Positions 1-5,986 of a DNA stretch of 7,275 nt are shown one piece after another. The stretch spans positions 1 to 7,275 of the forward strand of contig JAUHZL010000146.1 in NCBI GenBank assembly GCA_030425945.1, in the 5' to 3' direction. Position 1 is the stretch's first letter. Each line of letters opens with the position of its first letter. This stretch comes from Alphaproteobacteria bacterium. GTDB lineage: Bacteria > Pseudomonadota > Alphaproteobacteria > Rhodobacterales > Rhodobacteraceae. Position numbers and translations under genes: made by a program. The notes under the pieces are model-generated. The model saw nothing but the letters and a program-made list of their open reading frames with translations, made no database searches and was not told the origin of the DNA.

Positions 1-143
1 GCCGCCGCCGCCGCCACGGCATCGTCGAAGAACATCTCGTAGAAGTCGCCCATCCGGTAGAACAGCAGCGCCTCGGGGTGCTGCGCCCTGATCTCCAGAT
101 ATTGCGCCATCATCGGCGTGGTGTCTGCGGTGGCTGTCTGCAC
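1..143 (-). CDS. mutS: DNA mismatch repair ATPase MutS, N-terminal fragment
   Basis: MutS recognises mispaired bases and small loops and starts methyl-independent mismatch repair in alphaproteobacteria. Only the first 47 codons lie in the window; the rest runs off the left edge. The translation contains TPMMAQYLEI, then HPEALLFYRMGDFYEMFFDD, which is the hallmark start of MutS domain I. It includes the F-Y-E part of the mismatch-contacting Phe-x-Glu motif (residues FYEMF). I chose the GTG at 143-141: no ATG lies in frame upstream before a TGA, and the next ATG codons would cut into the conserved TPMMAQY segment. The Shine-Dalgarno is weak; a purine stretch (minus-strand AAGAGAGG, 163-156) sits 12 bases from the start. 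The GCC run at 1-15 encodes an alanine stretch after DDAV and is normal for the family. The HEPN gene ends 74 bases upstream on the same strand. The call is secure despite the truncation. Confidence 0.95.
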   Translation of the reverse strand, partial: MQTATADTTPMMAQYLEIRAQHPEALLFYRMGDFYEMFFDDAVAAAA

Positions 144-217
144 GGTGTGTTCCGGCCTCTCTTCGGTCGGCCCTGCCCGCCGGGTGCGGACGGTTGCGCC
201 TGCGATGTCTCCAGACC

Positions 218-715
218 CTAGGACCTGAGCTTCTCAGGGTCTTTGAACCGGAGTGCAACGAAACATGCAAATGTCGTTCGCTGACCCTGATCCGCCTGCC
301 AGAACGCTGCGATCCGGGTTTCGGCGTTCTGCAGGTGGTTCCTGACCTCCGAGACCGGAAACGTCGCAAGCGGGTCGTAGTCCGCCTGCTCGCGCCGGTT
401 CTTCAGCGTGACGAAGAGCTTGGCAAAGGCAGCGATCGGTTGCGGGAAGTCCCCCGACCGGGCCACGGACCGGCACTTCTGTTCGGCGGTTCCGTGATCC
501 ATCTGCCGGTACACGGCGAGGAAAACCGTCCGGGCAGACTCGCTTTCCGGATCGATTCCCAAGGGTTCGACGACCGCTTCGCAGATGGCATGGAAGAGCG
601 CGTAGTAGAGGTCGCTGGTCGCCCGTCGGAGATTGGCTTCGCTGAGCGCGCGCCGGTCCTCGAGGCGGGCCCGCGCGACCTTCAGGAGGGCATCACTCAG
701 CCGCGATGTGCTCAA
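218..715 (-). CDS. HEPN-like protein, probable toxin-type partner of the upstream gene
   Basis: A 165-residue, mostly helical protein with the look of the HEPN superfamily of small RNases and toxin components, close to UPF0332-type members. Visible marks are LRRATSDLYYALFHAICE (residues 29-46), where HEPN proteins carry the R-A-x-x-x-x-Y-Y-A-x-F-H helix; a D73-H74-G75 element within YRQMDHG; and RREQADYDP (107-115), the usual end of the domain. The canonical Rx4-6H RNase motif is not clear: the nearest pair is R70-x3-H74, so catalysis is uncertain. The only reasonable start is TTG (715-713), preceded by AAGGA with a very short spacer; no ATG occurs in this frame before residue 72. The start lies 23 bases inside the upstream gene, so translation is probably coupled. 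GC is lower than in the flanking housekeeping genes (33 of 60 in 241-300), suggesting acquisition. Family call moderate, toxin role inferred. Confidence 0.72.
   Translation of the reverse strand: MSTSRLSDALLKVARARLEDRRALSEANLRRATSDLYYALFHAICEAVVEPLGIDPESESARTVFLAVYRQMDHGTAEQKCRSVARSGDFPQPIAAFAKLFVTLKNRREQADYDPLATFPVSEVRNHLQNAETRIAAFWQADQGQRTTFACFVALRFKDPEKLRS
224..238 (-). other. Inverted repeat at the 3' end of the HEPN gene
   Basis: CCTGAG-CTT-CTCAGG is a perfect 6-bp inverted repeat with a 3-base loop, and with one bulge it extends to about 8-9 bp. It lies in the last codons of the HEPN gene, just before its TAG stop. No T-run follows on the minus strand, so it is not a convincing intrinsic terminator; it could be an mRNA 3' stability hairpin separating the cassette from mutS. 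Confidence 0.35.
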
Positions 716-971
716 CGTCCTTGTCCGCGCGGAAGATGACGACAGGGATCGGCGCGGCCTCGTCCGGATCGACGCCCCAGATCGCGTCCTCGACCTGCAT
801 CATCTGGGAGACCGACAGCGGAAACTCGGACGCGTAGGTGATGCGGCTTTCGATGACCTGCACGCCGTCCGAGTTGGTGGCGGGCGAGCTTTCGACGGAG
901 CGCAGGATGTCGGGTCCGAGGACCTGACGGACGGCGTCTTCGATCCGGGCGATGCGCGTTGCGTTTTCCAT
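693..971 (-). CDS. Unknown 92-aa protein, first gene of the HEPN cassette
   Basis: I do not recognise a named family. The protein has a helical N-terminus (RIARIEDAVRQVLGPDI, residues 6-22), then a strand-like middle (DGVQVIESRITY, 35-46), a second helix (VSQMMQVEDAIW, 54-65), and a strand ending in PIPVVIFRADKDVE (74-87). It resembles small alpha/beta proteins that I recall encoded just before HEPN genes in other alphaproteobacteria, but that recollection cannot be checked here. The GSxxxG and DxD motifs of MNT nucleotidyltransferase antitoxins are absent. The ATG at 971-969 has no good Shine-Dalgarno, so the message may be nearly leaderless. It is the promoter-proximal gene of the pair and overlaps the HEPN frame by 23 bases. 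By position it is the likely antitoxin or regulator; that is inference. It could instead be an unrelated orphan, although the coding overlap and shared strand argue against that. Confidence 0.7.
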   Translation of the reverse strand: MENATRIARIEDAVRQVLGPDILRSVESSPATNSDGVQVIESRITYASEFPLSVSQMMQVEDAIWGVDPDEAAPIPVVIFRADKDVEHIAAE

Positions 972-993
972 GGGTCGATTGAATCATTTTTTT

Positions 994-1020
994 GGTCTTC
1001 GGGGAATCCCCAACCGGTCT
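994..1020. promoter_or_regulatory. Possible operator between the HEPN cassette and maeB
   Basis: The divergent intergenic region (972-1129) contains the perfect odd-centred palindrome GGGGA-A-TCCCC at 1001-1011. It is flanked on both sides by the direct repeat GGTCT (994-998 and 1016-1020), with ACCGGT (1013-1018) alongside. It lies 30 bases upstream of the 92-aa gene and about 120 bases upstream of maeB. A weak minus-strand promoter could use TTGGGG (1013-1008) with an A/T-rich -10 near 989-984, which would put the palindrome in the spacer, where an autorepressor could act. The symmetry is seen; operator function is inference. Confidence 0.35.
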
Positions 1021-1116
1021 GGCGTACCCGATATCCCCGGTCCGGCAGCCCCGCTGCGCGTTCGCGCGCCGCAGTTGGCAGCCCCGGTCCGAGCCGCTAC
1101 ACAAGCGTGCCAGTCT

Positions 1117-1124
1117 GGAGGAGG
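1117..1124 (+). promoter_or_regulatory. Shine-Dalgarno site fixing the maeB start
   Basis: GGAGGAGG lies 5 bases before the ATG at 1130. It supports that start over the upstream in-frame ATG at 992, whose 46 extra residues are arginine-rich and unlike any malic enzyme N-terminus. Confidence 0.85.
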
Positions 1125-1129
1125 CGTGC

Positions 1130-3385
1130 ATGTCGAGAGCGAAGATCACCCGGGAAGAGGCGCTGGCCTATCACCTCGATCCGAGCCCGGGGAAGATCCA
1201 GATCACGGCCTCGACGCCGATGCGCACGCAGCGCGACCTGAGCCTCGCCTATTCGCCCGGCGTGGCGGTGCCCTGCGAGGAGATCGCCGCCGATCCGGCG
1301 ACCGCCTATGACTACACGACCAAGGGCAACCTCGTCGCCGTGATCTCGAACGGGACGGCGGTGCTGGGGCTGGGGAACCTGGGCGCGCTGGCCTCGAAGC
1401 CGGTGATGGAAGGCAAGGCGGTGCTGTTCAAGCGCTTCGCCGACATCAACTCGATCGACCTGGAACTGGACACCGAGGACCCGGACGCCTTCATCAATGC
1501 CGTGCGCCTGATGGGGCCGAGCTTCGGGGGCATCAACCTCGAGGACATCAAGGCGCCCGAGTGCTTCATCATCGAGCAGCGGCTCAAGGAAGAGATGGAC
1601 ATCCCGGTCTTCCACGACGACCAGCACGGCACGGCGGTGATCTGCGCGGCGGGCCTGATCAACGCGCTGCACCTGAGCGGCAAGAAGATCGAGGACGTGA
1701 AGATCGTGCTGAACGGCGCGGGCGCGGCGGGGATCGCCTGTCTCGAACTGCTCAAGGCAATGGGCGCACGGCATGACAACTGCATCATGTGCGACACCAA
1801 GGGCGTGATCTGGCAAGGCCGCACCGAGGGGATGAACCAGTGGAAATCGGCGCATGCCGCGAAGACCGACGCGCGCACGCTGGCCGAGGCGATGGCGGGC
1901 GCGGACGTGTTCCTGGGCGTGTCGGTGAAGGGCGCTGTGACGCCCGAGATGGTCATCAGCATGGCCGACAACCCGGTGATCTTCGCGATGGCGAACCCCG
2001 ATCCCGAGATCACGCCGGAGGAGGCGCACGAGGTGCGGCCGGACGCGATCGTGGCGACGGGGCGGTCGGACTATCCGAACCAGGTCAACAACGTGCTGGG
2101 CTTTCCCTACCTGTTCCGGGGCGCGCTGGATATCCGGGCGCGGGCGATCAACGACGAGATGAAGATCGCCTGTGCCCGCGCGCTGGCGGAACTGGCGCGC
2201 GAGGACGTGCCGGACGAGGTGGCGATGGCCTATGGCCGCAAGCTGGCCTTCGGGCGGGACTACATCATCCCGACGCCGTTCGATCCGCGGCTGATCCACA
2301 CCATTCCGCCGGCGGTGGCGCGGGCCGGGATGGACACCGGGGTGGCGCGGCGGCCGATCGTGGACATGCAGGGCTACGAGCATGACCTGCGGGCCCGGAT
2401 GGACCCGACCGCGTCGATGCTGCAGGGGCTCTATGCCCGGGCCAAGAGCGCGCAGGCGCGGATGATCTTCGCCGAGGGCGACGACATCCGGGTGCTGCGG
2501 GCGGCGGTGGCCTATCAGCGGTCGGGGCTGGGGCAGGCGCTGGTGGTGGGCCGCGACGAGGACGTGCGCGAGAAGCTGGCGCAGGCGGGCCTCGGCGATG
2601 CGTTCCGCGAACTGGAGATCGTGAACGCGCGCAACACGCGGCACCTCGAGGCCTACAAGGACTTCCTCTATGCCCGGTTGCAGCGCCGCGGCCACGATGC
2701 GCAGGACATTCACCGCCTCGCGGCACGCGACCGGCACGTGTTCTCGGCGCTGATGCTGGCACACGGGCACGGCGACGGGCTGGTGACCGGGGCGACACGC
2801 AAGTCGGCGCATGTGCTGGGGCTGCTGAACCATGTCTTCGACGCCTCGGCGAAGGACGGCGCGGTCGGCGTGACGGCGCTGCTGGTCAAGGGCCGGGTCG
2901 TTCTGATCGCGGATACGCTGGTGCATGAATGGCCCGAGGCCGAGGACCTGGCGGACATCGCCGTGCGCGCTGCCCATACCGCGCGCAGTCTTGGCCTGGA
3001 GCCGCGCGTCGCCTTCGTCAGCTTCTCGACCTTCGGGTACCCGATGTCGGAACGCTCGATGAAGATGCACGACGCGCCCGGCGTGCTGGACGCGCGCGGC
3101 GTCGATTTCGAGTACGACGGCGAGATGACGGTGGACGTGGCGCTGAACCCGGCGGTGATGGCGCAGTACCCGTTCTGCCGTCTCAGCGGACCGGCGAACG
3201 TGCTGGTGGTGCCGGCGCGGCACTCAGCGTCGATCTCGACAAAGCTGATGCAGCAACTGGGCGACGCGACGGTGATCGGGCCGATCCTGTCGGGGGTCGG
3301 CAAGCCGATCCAGCTGTGCTCGACCACCTCGACAGCGAACGACATCCTGAACATGGCGGTGCTCGCTGCCTGCAAGGTGGGCTGA
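1130..3385 (+). CDS. maeB: NADP-dependent malic enzyme with C-terminal phosphotransacetylase-like domain
   Basis: MaeB oxidatively decarboxylates L-malate to pyruvate, yielding CO2 and usually NADPH, in the cytoplasm. The 751 residues match the usual length of the hybrid bacterial type. The malic N-domain carries YSPGVAVPC (Tyr41 start), K96 in MEGKAVLFK as the likely catalytic lysine, the metal-ligand pair E138-D139 in LEDIKAPE, and D164 in HDDQHGTAV. The dinucleotide fold shows GAGAAG at 196-201 and ANPDPEI near 289. From about residue 430 a phosphotransacetylase-like domain follows: MIFAEGDD at 445, a GHGDGLVTGATR segment, and GPILSGVGKPIQL with STTSTAND near 717-735. In MaeB this tail is known mainly as a regulatory site sensing acetyl-CoA or related metabolites, and is generally not an active transacetylase. 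It has a strong Shine-Dalgarno. The kinase gene follows after 3 bases, so the two are probably co-transcribed. No sign of damage. Confidence 0.96.
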   Translation: MSRAKITREEALAYHLDPSPGKIQITASTPMRTQRDLSLAYSPGVAVPCEEIAADPATAYDYTTKGNLVAVISNGTAVLGLGNLGALASKPVMEGKAVLFKRFADINSIDLELDTEDPDAFINAVRLMGPSFGGINLEDIKAPECFIIEQRLKEEMDIPVFHDDQHGTAVICAAGLINALHLSGKKIEDVKIVLNGAGAAGIACLELLKAMGARHDNCIMCDTKGVIWQGRTEGMNQWKSAHAAKTDARTLAEAMAGADVFLGVSVKGAVTPEMVISMADNPVIFAMANPDPEITPEEAHEVRPDAIVATGRSDYPNQVNNVLGFPYLFRGALDIRARAINDEMKIACARALAELAREDVPDEVAMAYGRKLAFGRDYIIPTPFDPRLIHTIPPAVARAGMDTGVARRPIVDMQGYEHDLRARMDPTASMLQGLYARAKSAQARMIFAEGDDIRVLRAAVAYQRSGLGQALVVGRDEDVREKLAQAGLGDAFRELEIVNARNTRHLEAYKDFLYARLQRRGHDAQDIHRLAARDRHVFSALMLAHGHGDGLVTGATRKSAHVLGLLNHVFDASAKDGAVGVTALLVKGRVVLIADTLVHEWPEAEDLADIAVRAAHTARSLGLEPRVAFVSFSTFGYPMSERSMKMHDAPGVLDARGVDFEYDGEMTVDVALNPAVMAQYPFCRLSGPANVLVVPARHSASISTKLMQQLGDATVIGPILSGVGKPIQLCSTTSTANDILNMAVLAACKVG

Positions 3386-3388
3386 GCG

Positions 3389-4249
3389 ATGGGCCGGATC
3401 GTCACGGTCGGGTCGATCAACGCGGATTACCTGTACCTTGTCCCGCATCTGCCGGGGCCGGGCGAGACGCTGGCCTCGACCGGCATGCGGCGGTCGCTGG
3501 GCGGCAAGGGCGCGAACCAGTCGATCGCGGCGGCGCGGTCGGGGGCCGAGGTCGCGCATGTCGGCTGCATCGGGCCGGGCGACGACTGGCTGACCGACAC
3601 GATGGCGGCGGCGGGCGTGGACGTGGCGCCGGTCACGGTTGCCGATGTGCCGACCGGGCACGCGATCATCGCGGTCGATCCGGCGGGCGAGAACAGCATC
3701 ATCCTTGCGTCGAGCGCGAACCTGGCGCTGGACCCGGCGCGGATCGCGGCGGTGCTGGAAGGGTATGGACCCGGCGACATCTGCCTGCTGCAGAACGAGA
3801 TCAACGCGACGGCCGAGGCGGCGGCGCTGGCCCGCGCGCGGGGGATGACGGTGATCTATTCCGCGGCACCCTTCGACCCGGCGGCGGTCGAGGCGGTGCT
3901 GCCGCATGCCGACCTGCTGGTGATGAACGCGGTCGAGGCGGCGCAGCTTGGCCGCCCGCCCGCCGCGCTGGGCGTCGACGTGCTGGTGACGAAGGGCGCC
4001 GAGGGCGCGACCTATCACGGGAAGGACGTGACCGAGTGCCCGGCTTTCGCCGTCACACCGGTCGACACCACCGGGGCGGGCGATTGCTACATTGGCAGTT
4101 TCGCGGCGAAGCGGGCGCTGGGCGCGGACGTGGCGCAGGCGATGCGCTGGGCGGCGGCGGCGAGCGCGATCCAGGTCACGCGGATCGGCACCGCCGATGC
4201 GATGCCGAGTGCCGACGAGATCGCCGCTTTCCTCAACGCGCGCGGTTAG
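3389..4249 (+). CDS. rbsK: Ribokinase-like PfkB-family sugar kinase
   Basis: A 286-residue carbohydrate kinase of the PfkB/ribokinase family, which transfers the ATP gamma-phosphate to a sugar hydroxyl; ribokinase makes ribose 5-phosphate in the cytoplasm. The N-terminus IVTVGSINADYLYLV and the GGKGANQ motif (38-44) are typical of ribokinase, with the acidic residue D13 placed to bind the sugar. The second PfkB signature DTTGAGD spans 226-232, giving D232 as catalytic base and the GAG anion hole. At 286 residues it is slightly shorter than most RbsK (about 305). Substrate cannot be fixed from sequence: no ribose transporter or repressor is visible, so another sugar or a nucleoside is possible. 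The start ATG lies 3 bases after the maeB stop, and a GGTGGG in the last maeB codons is the only ribosome-binding candidate, suggesting coupled translation. Its stop codon overlaps the convergent msrA gene. Confidence 0.85.
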   Translation: MGRIVTVGSINADYLYLVPHLPGPGETLASTGMRRSLGGKGANQSIAAARSGAEVAHVGCIGPGDDWLTDTMAAAGVDVAPVTVADVPTGHAIIAVDPAGENSIILASSANLALDPARIAAVLEGYGPGDICLLQNEINATAEAAALARARGMTVIYSAAPFDPAAVEAVLPHADLLVMNAVEAAQLGRPPAALGVDVLVTKGAEGATYHGKDVTECPAFAVTPVDTTGAGDCYIGSFAAKRALGADVAQAMRWAAAASAIQVTRIGTADAMPSADEIAAFLNARG

Positions 4250-4920
4250 CCGCTGACGAAGGGCGCGGCGTCGCCCCAGATCGCGCGCACGCGGGCGTCG
4301 CGGCCGCAGCCCTCGCGGTAGCGCTTGTAGGCGCTGGCCTTGGTCGTGGGGCCGAACCGGGTGAAGAGCACCAGCTCCTCGGACTTGTAGTAATCCTGGT
4401 GATAGGCCTCGGCGGGGTAGAAGGGTGCTGCGTCCAGAACCGGCGTCACGATGCCCCGCCCGAGGGCCGCCTGCGCGTCGGCCACGGCGGCCTCGGCGGC
4501 GCTGCGCTGGGCGGGATCGAGCGCGTGGATCGCGGTGGTATAGCTGAAGCTGCGGTCGCAGAACTGGCCGCCGTCGTCGGTCGGATCGACCGAGCGCAGG
4601 AACAGGTCATAGAGCTCGCGCGCGGTGATCCGCCCGGGATCGAAGGTGATCAGCACCACCTCGCGATGCGCGGTGCCGCCCGCGACCACCTGCCGGTAGG
4701 TCGGATCGACGACATCGCCGCCGGCGAAGCCCGAGACGGCCTCGATCACGCCGGGCACCTTCTCGAAATCGGCCTCGACGCACCAGAAGCAGCCGCCCGC
4801 GACGAGGATCTGGCCGGTGCCCTGTGCGTGGGTGCCGGCCTCGCGGGCCACCAGTCCCAGCACGATGGCACAGGCGAGGATCAGCGGCCTGACGTGAAAC
4901 AGCTTGTGAACTCTGCGCAT
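4246..4920 (-). CDS. msrA: Exported peptide-methionine (S)-S-oxide reductase
   Basis: MsrA reduces the S-epimer of methionine sulfoxide in proteins, repairing oxidative damage. The 224-residue product carries GGCFWCVEADFEKVPGV from residue 42: C44 is the nucleophile, and E87 in the HREVV segment corresponds to the family's catalytic glutamate. C121 (GGQFCDRS) and C205 (EGCGRD) are candidate resolving cysteines. The variant DPTDDGGQFCDRSFSYTTAI replaces the common DPTQ...GxQYRSAI segment, a subtype I associate with exported alphaproteobacterial MsrA. Residues 1-32 look like a Sec signal peptide: basic start MRRVHK, hydrophobic core LILACAIVLGLVA, and a possible cleavage at THA-Q. It therefore probably acts in the periplasm and would need a membrane electron donor, none of which is seen here. 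The start is supported by AGGAGG 7 bases upstream. It converges on the kinase with a 4-base overlap. Confidence 0.93.
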   Translation of the reverse strand: MRRVHKLFHVRPLILACAIVLGLVAREAGTHAQGTGQILVAGGCFWCVEADFEKVPGVIEAVSGFAGGDVVDPTYRQVVAGGTAHREVVLITFDPGRITARELYDLFLRSVDPTDDGGQFCDRSFSYTTAIHALDPAQRSAAEAAVADAQAALGRGIVTPVLDAAPFYPAEAYHQDYYKSEELVLFTRFGPTTKASAYKRYREGCGRDARVRAIWGDAAPFVSG

Positions 4921-4924
4921 GACA

Positions 4925-4933
4925 CTCCCTCCT
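4925..4933 (-). promoter_or_regulatory. Shine-Dalgarno site of msrA
   Basis: On the minus strand this reads AGGAGGGAG; its AGGAGG core is 7 bases before the ATG at 4920. It confirms the start that includes the signal peptide, as opposed to a later cytoplasmic start. Confidence 0.8.
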
Positions 4934-5041
4934 GCTGGGGTCTTGGTGCCGTGCCGGGCCTGTCACGCGCAACGCACGGTCCGGTGATCGGGCCGGTTCT
5001 CACCGCGCTTTGAAGGGCTGAAACATTGCGATTGCACCCCG

Positions 5042-5069
5042 CCCGCCGGTGGATAGGGTCACCGGCGGG
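5042..5069 (+). promoter_or_regulatory. Perfect 10-bp hairpin in the leader of the sulfotransferase-like gene
   Basis: CCCGCCGGTG (5042-5051) and CACCGGCGGG (5060-5069) are exact reverse complements around an 8-base loop, and the stem ends 17 bases before the ATG at 5087. No T-run follows, so it is not a standard terminator. It could be an operator or a leader hairpin limiting translation. Weak -35-like hexamers (TTGCGA at 5026, TTGCAC at 5032) lie just upstream, so the repeat could overlap the promoter. The symmetry is seen; the role is inferred. Confidence 0.45.
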
Positions 5070-5086
5070 GTCAACCGGGGGGTGCG

Positions 5087-5794
5087 ATGAAGATTGCGAT
5101 GTGGTCCGGGCCGCGGAACCTGTCCACGGCGATGATGTACGCCTTTGCGGCGCGCGGCGATTGCGCGGTGTCGGACGAGCCGTTCTACGCGGCCTACCTG
5201 GAAGCGACCGGCGTCGCGCACCCGATGGGGGACGAGATCCGCGCCGCGCACGAGACGGACCCGGCCCGTGTCGCCGCGCAGCTGGCGGGGCCGGTGCCCG
5301 GGGGGCGGGCGCACTGGTACCAGAAGCACATGCCGCACCACATGGATCCGGGGTTTCCGCTGGACTGGGCGGAGGGGGTCACCCATGTCCACCTGATCCG
5401 CCACCCGGCGCGGGTGATCGCGAGCTACCTCGAGAAGCGCGAGTCGCCGACGCTGGAGGACCTGGGCTATGCCCGCCACCTGGAGTTCTACCGGCGCTTC
5501 CCGGGGCCGGTCGTGGACAGCGCCCGCGTGCGCGAGGACCCGGCGGGTGTGCTGAAAGGCCTGTGCCGGGCGATCGGGCTGGACTGGACCGAGCGGATGC
5601 TGAGCTGGCCTGCCGGGGGACGGCCCGAGGACGGGATCTGGGCGGCGCACTGGTACGGGGCGGTGCATCGCTCGACCGGGTTCGCCGGGCCGGAGGGCCC
5701 GCTGCCCGACGTGCCGCCCGACTGCCACGGCCTGCTGCACGCCGCGCTGCCGCTCTACGAGCGGATGGCGGAGGACGCGCTGACGCCGGGGTGA
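5087..5794 (+). CDS. Sulfotransferase-like P-loop protein
   Basis: A 235-residue protein with the two landmarks of the PAPS-dependent sulfotransferase fold. The N-terminal strand-loop-helix SGPRNLSTAMM (residues 7-17) matches the 5'-phosphosulfate-binding loop. VHLIRHPARVIASYLEKRE (101-119) matches the 3'-phosphate-binding segment, with R105 and S113 as likely ligands. The family's substrates are mostly unknown: members may transfer sulfate to small molecules or lipids, or may bind nucleotides without that activity. At 235 residues it is compact and lacks an obvious signal peptide or membrane segment, so it is probably cytoplasmic. The start ATG follows a G-rich stretch (GGGGGG at 5077-5082) that serves poorly as a ribosome site. 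It is transcribed divergently from msrA over a 166-base gap and has no same-strand partner downstream; composition changes right after its stop. In other genomes I associate such proteins with an aminotransferase gene, which is absent here. Confidence 0.75.
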   Translation: MKIAMWSGPRNLSTAMMYAFAARGDCAVSDEPFYAAYLEATGVAHPMGDEIRAAHETDPARVAAQLAGPVPGGRAHWYQKHMPHHMDPGFPLDWAEGVTHVHLIRHPARVIASYLEKRESPTLEDLGYARHLEFYRRFPGPVVDSARVREDPAGVLKGLCRAIGLDWTERMLSWPAGGRPEDGIWAAHWYGAVHRSTGFAGPEGPLPDVPPDCHGLLHAALPLYERMAEDALTPG

Positions 5795-5986
5795 GTTGGG
5801 TTCAGGGCCACGCTAGATTGGCTATGGAGTTCGGTGCGCCCAACGAGTGGCAAAGAAGATTGGAACGGATGCAGTAATTGGTCAAAGATGGCTGCTCGAA
5901 TAGCATGACCATCTTCCCAGGTTCTCCCCGCTCGTACACTCTGATTGTGTTATTGAACACCGTCAAAAGTACGACTGCTTCCGAAA

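Noticed and set aside
1..15. GCC trinucleotide run considered as a microsatellite
   Set aside because: It encodes the alanine stretch of MutS in frame and five units are ordinary in such a GC-rich gene.
194..739. 181-codon plus-strand frame opposite the HEPN-like gene
   Set aside because: Low-complexity Arg-rich translation; the minus strand has recognisable HEPN motifs.
992..1129. Upstream in-frame ATG extension of maeB
   Set aside because: The 46 extra residues are unlike malic enzymes and lack a Shine-Dalgarno, while GGAGGAGG sits directly before the ATG at 1130.
712..1149. 145-codon minus-strand frame covering the 92-aa gene and the maeB start
   Set aside because: It overlaps the intergenic promoter region and the maeB start, and its translation is Arg-rich without motifs.
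1097..3223. 708-codon open frame antisense to maeB
   Set aside because: It is rich in His, Arg and Ala with no domain pattern. It is a by-product of high GC and the strong codon bias of maeB on the other strand.
2929..5013. 694-codon plus-strand frame spanning maeB, the kinase and msrA
   Set aside because: It crosses three well-supported genes in other frames, is dominated by Arg/Gly/Ala, and shows no motifs.
5000..5740. 246-codon frame antisense to the sulfotransferase-like gene
   Set aside because: Shadow of the plus-strand gene, which has clear P-loop and 3'-phosphate-binding motifs.
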